From: RGIG6165 sp045545175
GTDB lineage: Bacteria; Bacillota; Clostridia; Oscillospirales; Feifaniaceae
Reading direction: 5' to 3'
DNA: 64,000 nucleotides
Assembly: GCA_045545175.1 (NCBI GenBank)
Contig: JAZQAK010000024.1
Coordinates: 90,032 to 154,031 of the forward strand
The notes beneath the pieces were generated by a model, which was not told where the DNA came from, made no database searches, and saw only the letters and a list, made by a program, of their open reading frames with translations. The position numbers and the translations under genes are program-made. Shown piece after piece: positions 17,870 to 25,232 of this stretch. Every line of letters starts with the position of its first letter. Position 1 is the first letter of the stretch.

Positions 17870-17897
17870 AAAACGGTCTCCTTAGAGACCGTTTTTC
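17870..17897. terminator. Bidirectional terminator
   Basis: AAAACGGTCTC / GAGACCGTTTT hairpin with flanking A- and T-runs between the M18 peptidase gene and the convergent CYTH gene; the stop codon of the latter lies inside it. Confidence 0.85.
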
Positions 17898-18328
17898 TGT
17901 TTCCAGTAGTTATTCATTTTCATCTGCGGGTCGTAGGTGACCTCTTTACCGAGATATGTCGGCACTTCGAATCCATTCGCCTCGTCTTCACTGTCGAACT
18001 CAACCTCGGCATACATAAAAGTGTCATCCACCGCTGAGCATTCGAGTTTAAGACCGCCCTCTAAATCGTACACCTTCATCGTTTTTACAATCGGTTCTTT
18101 GCCGACAAAGCGTATGATTTCTTTTGCAAAACTTTCGGGTATCTCGCTTTCGATTTCCTCACGGGAAAGATGCCCCTCCCCCTTGAAAGTGAGAATGTAT
18201 CTCCCCCTGCTATGCCTGAGTCGCACGACGGGAGAAGTTGAAACGTACCACGAATACGTCACCTTTTCCTCACAGGGCGTCAACCCCTCGGGAAAAGCGT
18301 CTATAAGCCATTTTCTTTCAATTTCCAT
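17882..18328 (-). CDS. CYTH domain protein (triphosphate tunnel enzyme family)
   Basis: A 148-residue CYTH protein. The N-terminal signature ExExK is present as MEIERKWLI. The later alternating charged strands (RLRHSRGRYILTFKGEG, EIESEIP, KLECSAVD, AEVEFDSEDEA) line the triphosphate tunnel in this family. Known members hydrolyse inorganic triphosphate, cyclise ATP or hydrolyse thiamine triphosphate; inorganic triphosphatase is the commonest bacterial activity. The start is ATG 18328, just after the stop of the G5/3D gene; an upstream extension would overlap that gene. Confidence 0.88.
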   Translation of the reverse strand: MEIERKWLIDAFPEGLTPCEEKVTYSWYVSTSPVVRLRHSRGRYILTFKGEGHLSREEIESEIPESFAKEIIRFVGKEPIVKTMKVYDLEGGLKLECSAVDDTFMYAEVEFDSEDEANGFEVPTYLGKEVTYDPQMKMNNYWKQKNGL

Positions 18329-18330
18329 AA

Positions 18331-19272
18331 TTACTCCAGAATATACACCTTGATTTTTCTTCTGCCCCAACTTATACACTCGTCATACGTTTCATAAAAA
18401 AGGTCTATGGTGTTGCCTTTAACGCCCGTATCCGCCGCAACGGCATAGCCGTAGACGTATTTTCCGTTTGCAGAAGTGATATACATTTTCGTGCCGAGCG
18501 GTATAACCTTTCTGTCAACCGCCACCTTGCCGTAGCCTGCAGGCACACCCGTTGCCGTGATGTTTCTTTTATTTTCAAAATAGGTATACGCAGACGAATT
18601 CATATCCATACAATATGAAAATTCATATCCGCCAATCGTGCCGCCGACACCCTTTTCAACGACTTCATTTACGGGTGTTTTCACAACCGTATCCGAGGTC
18701 ACCACGGATTCTGTAAGCTGTCCGTCAACGTAGGTGTTGCTTCTCTCTTCCCTGCGGATGCCCTTTTCACCTTTTTTCGTCGTTTTGGTTTTGCCTTTTT
18801 TGACGTATATACTCTCCTTCGTCACCGTTTCAAACGGAATTTCGGTATCAACCTGCGTTGTGTCGTGCGTGACTTTATGCACCCTTACCGTCATTTCATC
18901 GGTCACGGGTGCAGAGTCATCAATGTCACAGAAATCCTCATCACTAAAAGTGATACCGCACTTTTCAAGCACCTCGCCCACAGTTTCACAGGCGATAGAC
19001 AGCGTTTTTTCCGTATCGCCGTACAAAACGGTCACGTCCTTGGCACGAAGCACCTTATAACCGTCCTCCACGGGCAGAAACGCATCGTTTTCACTAAGTT
19101 TTATGCCGCTTTTTTTAAGAATTACGTCCTTATCCGAGCTGTATGAAAACACGGTCACCGTATTTTCTTCATCGTACACTTTGTACTGGTCAGCCCCGAC
19201 GAAATACACGGTTATCGAAATTGCCGTTATCAAAAGCACCGCCGATACGGCGTAGACTATCTTTTTCTTCAT
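18331..19272 (-). CDS. G5 and 3D domain protein (YabE-like, DUF348)
   Basis: A 313-residue secreted or anchored cell-wall protein. An N-terminal membrane segment (IVYAVSAVLLITAISITVYFV) is followed by two DUF348 repeats at about residues 38-115. A G5 domain follows at about 120-200, and a C-terminal 3D domain begins near 225 with three conserved aspartates (VDRKVIPLGTKMYI, AADTGVKGNTIDLF). This is the architecture of YabE and the resuscitation-promoting-factor-like Firmicutes proteins, thought to cut peptidoglycan with the 3D domain acting as a lytic-transglycosylase fold. The start follows AGGGAGGTTTACC. Probably cotranscribed with the CYTH gene. Confidence 0.92.
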   Translation of the reverse strand: MKKKIVYAVSAVLLITAISITVYFVGADQYKVYDEENTVTVFSYSSDKDVILKKSGIKLSENDAFLPVEDGYKVLRAKDVTVLYGDTEKTLSIACETVGEVLEKCGITFSDEDFCDIDDSAPVTDEMTVRVHKVTHDTTQVDTEIPFETVTKESIYVKKGKTKTTKKGEKGIRREERSNTYVDGQLTESVVTSDTVVKTPVNEVVEKGVGGTIGGYEFSYCMDMNSSAYTYFENKRNITATGVPAGYGKVAVDRKVIPLGTKMYITSANGKYVYGYAVAADTGVKGNTIDLFYETYDECISWGRRKIKVYILE

Positions 19273-19318
19273 GGTAAACCTCCCTAAAGAATCAGGAATA
19301 TTTTACCATAAATATAAA

Positions 19319-19347
19319 TAACGGTCAAACCAAATGATTTGACCGTT
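19319..19347 (-). terminator. Terminator-like hairpin after the cupin gene
   Basis: AACGGTCAAA / TTTGACCGTT stem just downstream of the cupin stop codon; the T-tract is weak. Confidence 0.55.
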
Positions 19348-19351
19348 TTCC

Positions 19352-19693
19352 TTATTTAAATATAATAAGTGCGATTATTTCGACAGTTTCCTCGCCGATA
19401 TTTTTAATCGAATGTTCCTGACCGCTCGTCGTAAGTGTAGTTTCGCCTGCTTTTACGATGCGCTTTTCACCGTTATCGTTGAATTCAACCGTACCCGACA
19501 GAATGTGGAAAGCCTCCATCTCATTCTCGTGAACGTGAGCACCTATTGAGCAACCCTTTTCAAGCGTTATCTTGCCAAAAAGCCTTCCCTTGTCATAGAG
19601 TTCTTCTTTAGTGAGAAAATTCTCTATTTTAACGGTGCCGTCACCGCCCCTCATATTTTCGTTGAATTTTGTTTCGTATTCGTTTCTTATCAT
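19352..19693 (-). CDS. Small cupin domain protein
   Basis: A 113-residue single-domain cupin. Cupin motif 1 is read in GCSIGAHVHENEMEAFHILSG with the metal ligands His-x-His and Glu. Motif 2 is the segment ending TSGQEHSIKNIGEE with its histidine. Such proteins are often mannose-6-phosphate isomerase-like or ligand sensors; the substrate is unknown. ATG 19693 is chosen because AAAGGGG lies 7 nt before it; the longer frame would start on top of that site. Divergent from the alcohol dehydrogenase gene, sharing a compact promoter region. Confidence 0.85.
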   Translation of the reverse strand: MIRNEYETKFNENMRGGDGTVKIENFLTKEELYDKGRLFGKITLEKGCSIGAHVHENEMEAFHILSGTVEFNDNGEKRIVKAGETTLTTSGQEHSIKNIGEETVEIIALIIFK

Positions 19694-19722
19694 TGCCATT
19701 CCCCTTTGCAATATTTTGTCTT

Positions 19723-19752
19723 ATTATATCATAAAAAATGGTTTTACAACAA
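19723..19752 (-). promoter_or_regulatory. Probable promoter of the cupin gene
   Basis: Minus-strand TTGTTG (19747-19752), 18-bp spacer, TATAAT (19723-19728). Its -35 region overlaps the -35 of the divergent promoter at 19743-19771, so the two cannot both hold polymerase. Confidence 0.5.
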
Positions 19753-19771
19753 TACTATTTACTGTTATAAT
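19743..19771 (+). promoter_or_regulatory. Probable promoter of the alcohol dehydrogenase operon
   Basis: TTTACA (19743-19748), 17-bp spacer, TATAAT (19766-19771). Confidence 0.55.
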
Positions 19772-19799
19772 AAGAACATAATTTTTACGGGGTGATTAT

Positions 19800-20978
19800 T
19801 TGAACGGATTTACGTATTACGCTCCCACGAAAATCTTTTTCGGGAGAGACTGTGTTAAGATGTGCGGTCAGGCGGCAAAGGAATTTGGTGCAACCCGCGT
19901 TCTCATCCACTACGGTGGACAGACCTGTGTAAAAAACGGGCTTCTCTGTGCGGTTGAAAAATACGTCAGTGAGCAGGGGCTTTTTTACATCACGCTCGGC
20001 GGTGCAAGGCCCAATCCCGTCTTATCACTCGTGCGTGAGGGTATAGACATCTGTAAACGTGAAAAAATTGACTTTATTATAGCGGTCGGTGGCGGCAGCG
20101 TTATAGACTCTGCAAAGGCAATAGCACTTGGTATTGCTAATCCCGACCTAGATATATGGGACGATATATATGCAAGAAAGGTTGCCCCAACGGCATTAAC
20201 ACCCGTCGGCGTTATTCTTACCATTGCGGCGGCAGGCAGTGAAACGAGTGCAAGTGCCGTTATAACGGAGGATGAAACGGGTATCAAAAAGGGCTTTGGC
20301 AGCGATTTGAACAGACCCCGTTTTGCTTGTATGGACCCGTGTCTGACCTATTCGCTTCCCCCTTACCAGACGGCGTGCGGTATCGTTGATATAATGATGC
20401 ACACGATCGGCAGATATTTTGCCTCAGGCAGAGGCAATGAGATGTCGGACAGAATTGCCGAACAGCTTCTTTCAAACGTCATCGTATACGGCAAAATTGC
20501 AATGGACAAGCCTGACGATTACAAGGCAAGAAGTGAGATAATGTGGGCAGGCTCACTCTCCCACAACGGCCTTACGGGACTTGGAAGTTCGCAAGCCTTC
20601 GTAGTTCATCCGCTTGCACATCCGTTATCTGGAATATACAATGCAACACACGGTGCCTCACTTGCGGTTTTATGGTGCAAATGGGCAAGATACGTCTACG
20701 AAAAGGATTGGGAACGCTTTGCCCAGTACGCCGTAAACGTATGGGCGTGTGACGAGGCAAGCCCCACGCTTGCGCTTGACGGCATAGAAAAGACAGAGAC
20801 CTTCTTCCGTCAGTTAGGTATGCCCCTTTCCTTCTCGGAACTTGGTATCGGCATTTTATCGGAAGAAGAACTTATGTTAATGGCAGACCGCGTTACAGAC
20901 GGCGGCACTAAAACTATCGGACACATTCCTCTCGGCTACGAGGACGTTATGAACATTTATCGTTCAGCGAACATATAA
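19800..20978 (+). CDS. Iron-containing alcohol dehydrogenase (butanol dehydrogenase-like)
   Basis: NAD(P)H-dependent group III alcohol dehydrogenase, 392 residues, of the BdhA/YugJ type that reduces butyraldehyde and similar aldehydes in Clostridia. The start FTYYAPTKIFFGRDCV is typical. The nucleotide-binding signature AVGGGSVIDSAKAIALG is near residue 100. The iron ligands lie in the MHTIGRYF and VVHPLAHPLSGIYNATHGA segments. The start codon is TTG 19800, after GGGGTGATTA. It leads an apparent operon with a HAD phosphatase and a membrane transporter. The physiological aldehyde is not known. Confidence 0.93.
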   Translation: MNGFTYYAPTKIFFGRDCVKMCGQAAKEFGATRVLIHYGGQTCVKNGLLCAVEKYVSEQGLFYITLGGARPNPVLSLVREGIDICKREKIDFIIAVGGGSVIDSAKAIALGIANPDLDIWDDIYARKVAPTALTPVGVILTIAAAGSETSASAVITEDETGIKKGFGSDLNRPRFACMDPCLTYSLPPYQTACGIVDIMMHTIGRYFASGRGNEMSDRIAEQLLSNVIVYGKIAMDKPDDYKARSEIMWAGSLSHNGLTGLGSSQAFVVHPLAHPLSGIYNATHGASLAVLWCKWARYVYEKDWERFAQYAVNVWACDEASPTLALDGIEKTETFFRQLGMPLSFSELGIGILSEEELMLMADRVTDGGTKTIGHIPLGYEDVMNIYRSANI

Positions 20979-20992
20979 AGGAGCATACAATT

Positions 20993-21832
20993 ATGTTTAA
21001 GGGCTACACAAATGCAAAATCTGTTTTAGACGTATTACTTTCAAAAAAGCTTTTTGTTTTTGATATAGACGGTACGGTAAGTCTTGACGCCACACCGTTT
21101 CCCTATGCCCTTGATTTTATCCATAATCTGCGTAAGAGTGGCAGGAAGGTGCTGTTTTTTACAAACAATTCCTCTTGCTCGACCGAATTTTATTACGGTA
21201 AACTCGAAAAAATGGGCTTTGCCCCGCAGGATGGCGAAATTCTTACAAGCGGTGACGTCACGATAGACTTTCTTCTCCGTGAAAGAAAGGGCAAAAGCGT
21301 ATATCTCGTAGGCACGCCCGACCTTGAAAACTGTTTTGAAAAACACGGTATTACACTTTCGGAGAATTCGGACATAGTAGTCTCGTCCTTTGATAAAACA
21401 CTTACCGATGAAAAGGTCGAGAAAGCGGCGGCACTTATCAAAAACGGTGCAGAATTTCTTGCAACGCATTACGATATGCTCTGTCCCGTAACAGACGGCG
21501 TTATTCCCGACTGCGGTACCATCTCGGAAATGATATCCGAAAAGGCTGACGGCGCAAAAGCCACGGTATTCGGCAAGCCCTATCTGACTGCAGTTGAAAA
21601 GGTCTGCTCACAGACCGGCATATATAACAAAGACGATATCATCATTTTCGGTGACGCACTCAAGACAGACATCGCCATGGGCAGACTTCACGGTATGAAA
21701 ACAGGTCTTGTAATGACGGGCGTAACTTCACTTGATGACCTTGAAATGTTGACGGATGAACTCTATCCGGATTTCACCTTCCATTCACTTGAGGAAGTCA
21801 ACAGTACAATGTTTTGCGAGGCTATTGTATGA
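20993..21832 (+). CDS. HAD-IIA family hydrolase (NagD-like phosphatase)
   Basis: A 279-residue phosphatase of the haloacid dehalogenase superfamily, subclass IIA. Motif I is FDIDGTVSLDA (nucleophile Asp and acid/base Asp), motif II is FFTNNSS, a lysine lies in the TVFGKPYL region, and motif IV is IIFGDALKTDIAMG. The C2 cap lies between motifs II and III. NagD relatives act on nucleotides, sugar phosphates, p-nitrophenyl phosphate or glycerol phosphate; the substrate here is not known. The start follows AAAGGAGCATACAATT and the stop overlaps the transporter start (ATGA). Confidence 0.92.
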   Translation: MFKGYTNAKSVLDVLLSKKLFVFDIDGTVSLDATPFPYALDFIHNLRKSGRKVLFFTNNSSCSTEFYYGKLEKMGFAPQDGEILTSGDVTIDFLLRERKGKSVYLVGTPDLENCFEKHGITLSENSDIVVSSFDKTLTDEKVEKAAALIKNGAEFLATHYDMLCPVTDGVIPDCGTISEMISEKADGAKATVFGKPYLTAVEKVCSQTGIYNKDDIIIFGDALKTDIAMGRLHGMKTGLVMTGVTSLDDLEMLTDELYPDFTFHSLEEVNSTMFCEAIV

Positions 21833-22665
21833 TTGAAATTCTAACTCACACACTCAAAGATACACTTATAACTCTGCCCTTTTTGTTTTTGGCATATCTC
21901 GTAATGGAGTATATCGAACACAGGGCAGAAAATATAACCGATTTTATCAAGAAATCCCGTGTAGCAACGCTTGTAGGCTCAATTTGCGGAATAATTCCGC
22001 AATGCGGATTTTCCGCTTCGGCGGCAGGGCTGTTTTCGGGCGGTCTTATATCCCCCGGTACACTCGTTGCGGTATTTCTTGCAACTTCGGACGAGATGCT
22101 TCCCATACTTATAGCAAAGCAGGCACCGATGCCTCTTATAGTTAAAATCCTCATCTTGAAATTTGCAGGTGCCGTGATAACGGGTTATCTTATCGACTTT
22201 TTCTATAAACGCAAAAAAGAGAAAAGTATCCACGACCTCTGTCACGAAAGCGGTTGTCACTGCGAAGAACACGAGGGTGTCGTCATTCCTGCCCTGATAC
22301 ACACGGCAAAAGTGGCGGTATTCATATTTGCGGTCACCTTTATACTCACCGCCGTGATACACCACATCGGTGAAGATGCACTTGCAGGCTTCATATTAAA
22401 CAAACCTGTTATAGGCAATCTGCTTGCCGCCTTAATCGGCCTTATCCCCAACTGTGCGGCGTCGGTCGTGATAACCGAGTTATATCTCAGTGGTGCAATG
22501 AGTGCAGGTGCAATGCTGTCAGGTCTTTTCGTCGGTGCAGGCATCGGCATTGCGGTGCTTTTCCGCACCAACAAAAATTTAAAAGAAAACCTGCTCCTGA
22601 CGTCAATGCTTTTTATATCAGGCGTCATACTCGGTCTTATTTTCGGACTTATTCCAATATGGTAA
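21829..22665 (+). CDS. Putative manganese exporter (ArsP_2 / DUF2899-type permease)
   Basis: A 278-residue polytopic membrane protein with about eight to ten helices. The two-fold motif of this family is visible: GSICGIIPQCGFSASAAGLFSGG in the first half and LIGLIPNCAASVVITELYLSG in the second, each with Pro-x-Cys in a re-entrant-like loop. A histidine/cysteine-rich central loop (HDLCHESGCHCEEHE) could bind metal. The family is annotated as a putative manganese transporter, partly because such genes often follow manganese-sensing riboswitches; no such riboswitch is seen here. ATG 21829 overlaps the HAD stop. Substrate assignment is by family only. Confidence 0.8.
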   Translation: MIEILTHTLKDTLITLPFLFLAYLVMEYIEHRAENITDFIKKSRVATLVGSICGIIPQCGFSASAAGLFSGGLISPGTLVAVFLATSDEMLPILIAKQAPMPLIVKILILKFAGAVITGYLIDFFYKRKKEKSIHDLCHESGCHCEEHEGVVIPALIHTAKVAVFIFAVTFILTAVIHHIGEDALAGFILNKPVIGNLLAALIGLIPNCAASVVITELYLSGAMSAGAMLSGLFVGAGIGIAVLFRTNKNLKENLLLTSMLFISGVILGLIFGLIPIW

Positions 22666-22670
22666 AACAA

Positions 22671-22702
22671 AAAACAGTCGTGAACTTCACGACTGTTTTT
22701 AT
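22671..22702 (+). terminator. Terminator of the ADH-HAD-transporter operon
   Basis: AAACAGTCGTGAA / TTCACGACTGTTT stem with almost no loop, followed by TTTTATTTA. Confidence 0.85.
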
Positions 22703-22706
22703 TTAT

Positions 22707-22900
22707 GGGCGTATTCTCTTAGGGATTATTTGCCCAAAAACGATAGTTTTTGTGGTGACTAAGCAGTTTTGGGTTAGAGATTTTTCGTTTAGACAAAATA
22801 ATAAATATTCCGCAATACTTTGTGTATTACGGAATTTTTTTATGAAGTATTAACGGAAAATATCAAGCCAAAACCGATTCATTCCTGAGTGAATACGCCC
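22707..22900. repeat. 194-bp segment bounded by imperfect inverted repeats (possible degenerate MITE)
   Basis: The left end begins GGGCGTATTCTCTTAGGG (22707) and the reverse complement of the right end begins GGGCGTATTCACTCAGGA (22900); the first 22 positions match at 18. Inside is a terminator-like hairpin (22807-22841) and no convincing ORF. It fills the whole gap between the upstream terminator and the ProC stop codon. The first 11 bases recur at 13022-13032. No target-site duplication or transposase is visible. Confidence 0.5.
22807..22841 (+). terminator. Terminator-like hairpin inside the inverted-repeat segment
   Basis: TTCCGCAATAC / GTATTACGGAA stem with one mismatch and loop TTTGT, followed by TTTTTTT on the plus strand. 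Confidence 0.5.
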
Positions 22901-22903
22901 CTA

Positions 22904-23938
22904 TTACATATTTCTTGATTTGTCTGCGCATGCCTTTACTGCCTGCATAATCGCATTTCTGAAGCCTGCCTCTTCAAGTGCGGCAACCGCTTCAATGGTA
23001 GTACCGCCGGGTGAACAAACCTCATCTTTAAGCTGTTCGGGATGCTTTCCCGCTTCGAGCACCATTTTTGCCGAGCCGAGCACCATCTGTGCCGCAAGTT
23101 CGAGTGCCGTATCCCTTGGCAGACCTTCACGAACCCCTGCATCTGCAAGTGCCTGTATGAACATATATACGTACGCAGGACCCGAGCCCGAAACCGCCGT
23201 CACAGCGTCAAACATACGCTCTTCCAAAACTACCGCCTTGCCAAGACCCGAGAATATCTCGGTTATACTCTTAAGTTCCCTCGCCGTCACGTTTTTCGAC
23301 GGGCAGAGTGCCGACATTCCTGCATTTACGAGTGCAGGTGTATTGGGCATAACTCGTACTATCTTCTGCTTTTCGCCGAGTCTTTCCGCAAGATATGAAA
23401 TGTTTCTTCCTGCAACTATCGAAACGACCAGCGTATCGTCTGCAACGAGACCGCTTATCTCTTCAAGTACACCGTCAAGATATGCGGGTTTTACGGCAAG
23501 AATAAGCAGATTTGCCTTGGTTGCCGCCTCTTTATTATCCGTAATTGTATTGATTTTGAGTTTTGACTTGAGCGGTCGCAGAACCGCTTCACTAACGTCC
23601 GAAACAGTTACGTTTGCCGCCTCTGCAATACCGTTTGTGACTATACCCGTAGCAATGGCGCTGCCCATATTGCCACCGCCGATTATGCATATATCCTTTT
23701 TGCCCGACAGCCTCTCATTGTAACTGAGTTCGTCCGTGCTGACACCGAGTGCCGCCGCAAGTTTTGCGCACGTTCCTTTAGAAACCGTGGTAAGCCCTCT
23801 TTCAAGCTGAGAAAGATAGCCTATCGAAAGCCCCGTTTCCTCCGCAAGTGCTTTGAGCGTCATTTTCTTTGACGCCCTTATCTTTTTTATGTTCTGTCCG
23901 ATATTTTTTCCGCTGCTGCTTTTTCTGACGTTTTTCAT
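22904..23938 (-). CDS. XRE-type helix-turn-helix domain fused to pyrroline-5-carboxylate reductase
   Basis: A 344-residue two-domain protein. Residues about 14-72 form a Cro/CI-type HTH (IGQNIKKIRASKKMTLKALA, then GLSIGYLSQLERGLTTVSKG). From residue 82 a complete ProC follows: Rossmann motif ICIIGGGNMGSAIATG, ILAVKP, MPNTPALV and the C-terminal SGSGPAYVYMFIQALADAG with the EEVCSPGGTT-like signature (DEVCSPGGTTIEAVAALE). The enzyme should reduce pyrroline-5-carboxylate to proline with NAD(P)H. The HTH suggests the protein also binds DNA or was recruited from a repressor. ATG 23938 follows GAGG with 9-nt spacing; a TTG at 23947 lies too close to the site. It is monocistronic. Confidence 0.93.
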   Translation of the reverse strand: MKNVRKSSSGKNIGQNIKKIRASKKMTLKALAEETGLSIGYLSQLERGLTTVSKGTCAKLAAALGVSTDELSYNERLSGKKDICIIGGGNMGSAIATGIVTNGIAEAANVTVSDVSEAVLRPLKSKLKINTITDNKEAATKANLLILAVKPAYLDGVLEEISGLVADDTLVVSIVAGRNISYLAERLGEKQKIVRVMPNTPALVNAGMSALCPSKNVTARELKSITEIFSGLGKAVVLEERMFDAVTAVSGSGPAYVYMFIQALADAGVREGLPRDTALELAAQMVLGSAKMVLEAGKHPEQLKDEVCSPGGTTIEAVAALEEAGFRNAIMQAVKACADKSRNM

Positions 23939-24017
23939 AAAAACCAACCTCTAATTTTTTACTTCCGTATCTTATTATAAAGCAGTTTTAGTAAAAGTCA
24001 ATCAGATTTTAGTAAAA

Positions 24018-24968
24018 TTATTTAGCAACGTTATTTTTGGTCTTTCCCTCAAGAAAACTTTTTATGTTGTCCTCAACTATGTGCATAAGCCTGTTTCTCG
24101 TTTCAATAGGTGCCCACGCTATATGAGGGGTAACGGTGAGATTTTCAACGTCAAACAGCGGACAGTTTTCACTCATCGGCTCGGTCGTAAGCACGTCGAT
24201 TGCCGCCCCTGCTATAACGCCGTTTCTGACAGCACCTGCAAGTGCCTGCTCGTCAATAACACCGCCTCTTGCCGTGTTGATAAAGTATGCCGTTTTTTTC
24301 ATCTTCGAAAATTCTTTTTCACCGAACATACCCTTCGAAGCCTCGTTCAGAGGACAGTGTACCGTTATATAATCGCTGTCTTCAAGAAGCGTATCAAAAC
24401 CGCAGAACTGCACATTTTCATCCTCTTTCAGAGTACGTGTATATGCAAGCACTTTCATGCCGAATGCCCTTGCAATTTCAGCAACCTTTTTACCGATATT
24501 GCCGTAGCCGACAATGCCGAGTGTCTTACCGTCCAGTTCACACAGCGGGAATACGAAGGGTGAAAAAGTATCACTCCTTTTCCAGCCGCCTTCACGCACG
24601 AAAGCGTCGTACTCTGCGGTACGGTTACTGTGTGCAAGAATATACGAAAATACCTGCTGTGCCACCGCACTCGTCGAATAACTTCCCGCATTGCATACGG
24701 CGATACCGCGTTCTTTCGCATATTCAATATCTATATTGTTGTAGCCCGTTGCGAAAAGGCCGATATATTTTAAGTTTTTTGCATCTTTCATATTTTCACG
24801 GTCAAGCACGGTTTTGTTGACAATAACCATATCCGCATCGGCAATACGTCCTGCCGTCTGCGAAGCATCGGTAAGGTCGTATATCTCCACGTCCCCGTAC
24901 TTCTTAAAATAATCCAGCGAAATATCCCCGTTTGTAATCGTTTTTGCATCCGTGACAACGATTTTCAC
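24018..24968 (-). CDS. D-isomer-specific 2-hydroxyacid dehydrogenase
   Basis: A 316-residue NAD-dependent dehydrogenase of the glycerate/hydroxypyruvate reductase type. The Rossmann signature LGIVGYGNIGKKVAEIARAF lies near residue 150, followed by FINTARGGVIDEQAL, with the catalytic Arg/Glu/His set completed by VENLTVTPHIAWAP. The N-terminal domain (VTDAKTITNGDISLDYFKKY) fits the HprA/GyaR group. Likely roles are hydroxypyruvate reduction or D-lactate-like 2-oxoacid reduction; the substrate cannot be fixed. The start codon is GTG 24968 after GGGAGG. Apparently monocistronic. Confidence 0.9.
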   Translation of the reverse strand: MKIVVTDAKTITNGDISLDYFKKYGDVEIYDLTDASQTAGRIADADMVIVNKTVLDRENMKDAKNLKYIGLFATGYNNIDIEYAKERGIAVCNAGSYSTSAVAQQVFSYILAHSNRTAEYDAFVREGGWKRSDTFSPFVFPLCELDGKTLGIVGYGNIGKKVAEIARAFGMKVLAYTRTLKEDENVQFCGFDTLLEDSDYITVHCPLNEASKGMFGEKEFSKMKKTAYFINTARGGVIDEQALAGAVRNGVIAGAAIDVLTTEPMSENCPLFDVENLTVTPHIAWAPIETRNRLMHIVEDNIKSFLEGKTKNNVAK

Positions 24969-25120
24969 TTTAATGCCTCCCTAATTTTATTAAGTCAATT
25001 ATAGCGTTATGTGCAAAAATATACAAGTATTACCGATTTTTCTGCAGGTATAGCATACCATTTTTTACCACACCCCTAAGAAAATAAAAAAATGGCTATT
25101 TAAATACTAATTTTTATATA

Positions 25121-25148
25121 TTGATTTTTACGAAAAATGTGATATTAT
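25121..25148 (+). promoter_or_regulatory. Possible promoter of pflB
   Basis: TTGATT (25121-25126), 16-bp spacer, TATTAT (25143-25148), giving a leader of roughly 75 nt. The rest of the 264-bp gap upstream of pflB is AT-rich with no RNA gene or recognised operator. Confidence 0.4.
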
Positions 25149-25232
25149 GACACTTGGAGAGTTATATTTTTTAATGTGGCTTTCATATGCGGTTAAAGTG
25201 ATTAAATTTTATAATATACAAGGAGGCACAAT

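Noticed and set aside
21829..22665. Arsenic efflux permease
   Set aside because: The Pro-x-Cys repeats fit the ArsP_2/DUF2899 group annotated as putative manganese transporter, and no ars regulator or reductase gene is nearby.
22659..22853. 64-codon plus-strand frame after the putative manganese exporter
   Set aside because: It runs through a terminator and the inverted-repeat segment, has no ribosome binding site and no protein-like composition.
25210..25215. TATAAT just before pflB as its -10 box
   Set aside because: It would start the transcript on top of the ribosome binding site; the pair at 25121-25148 is more plausible.
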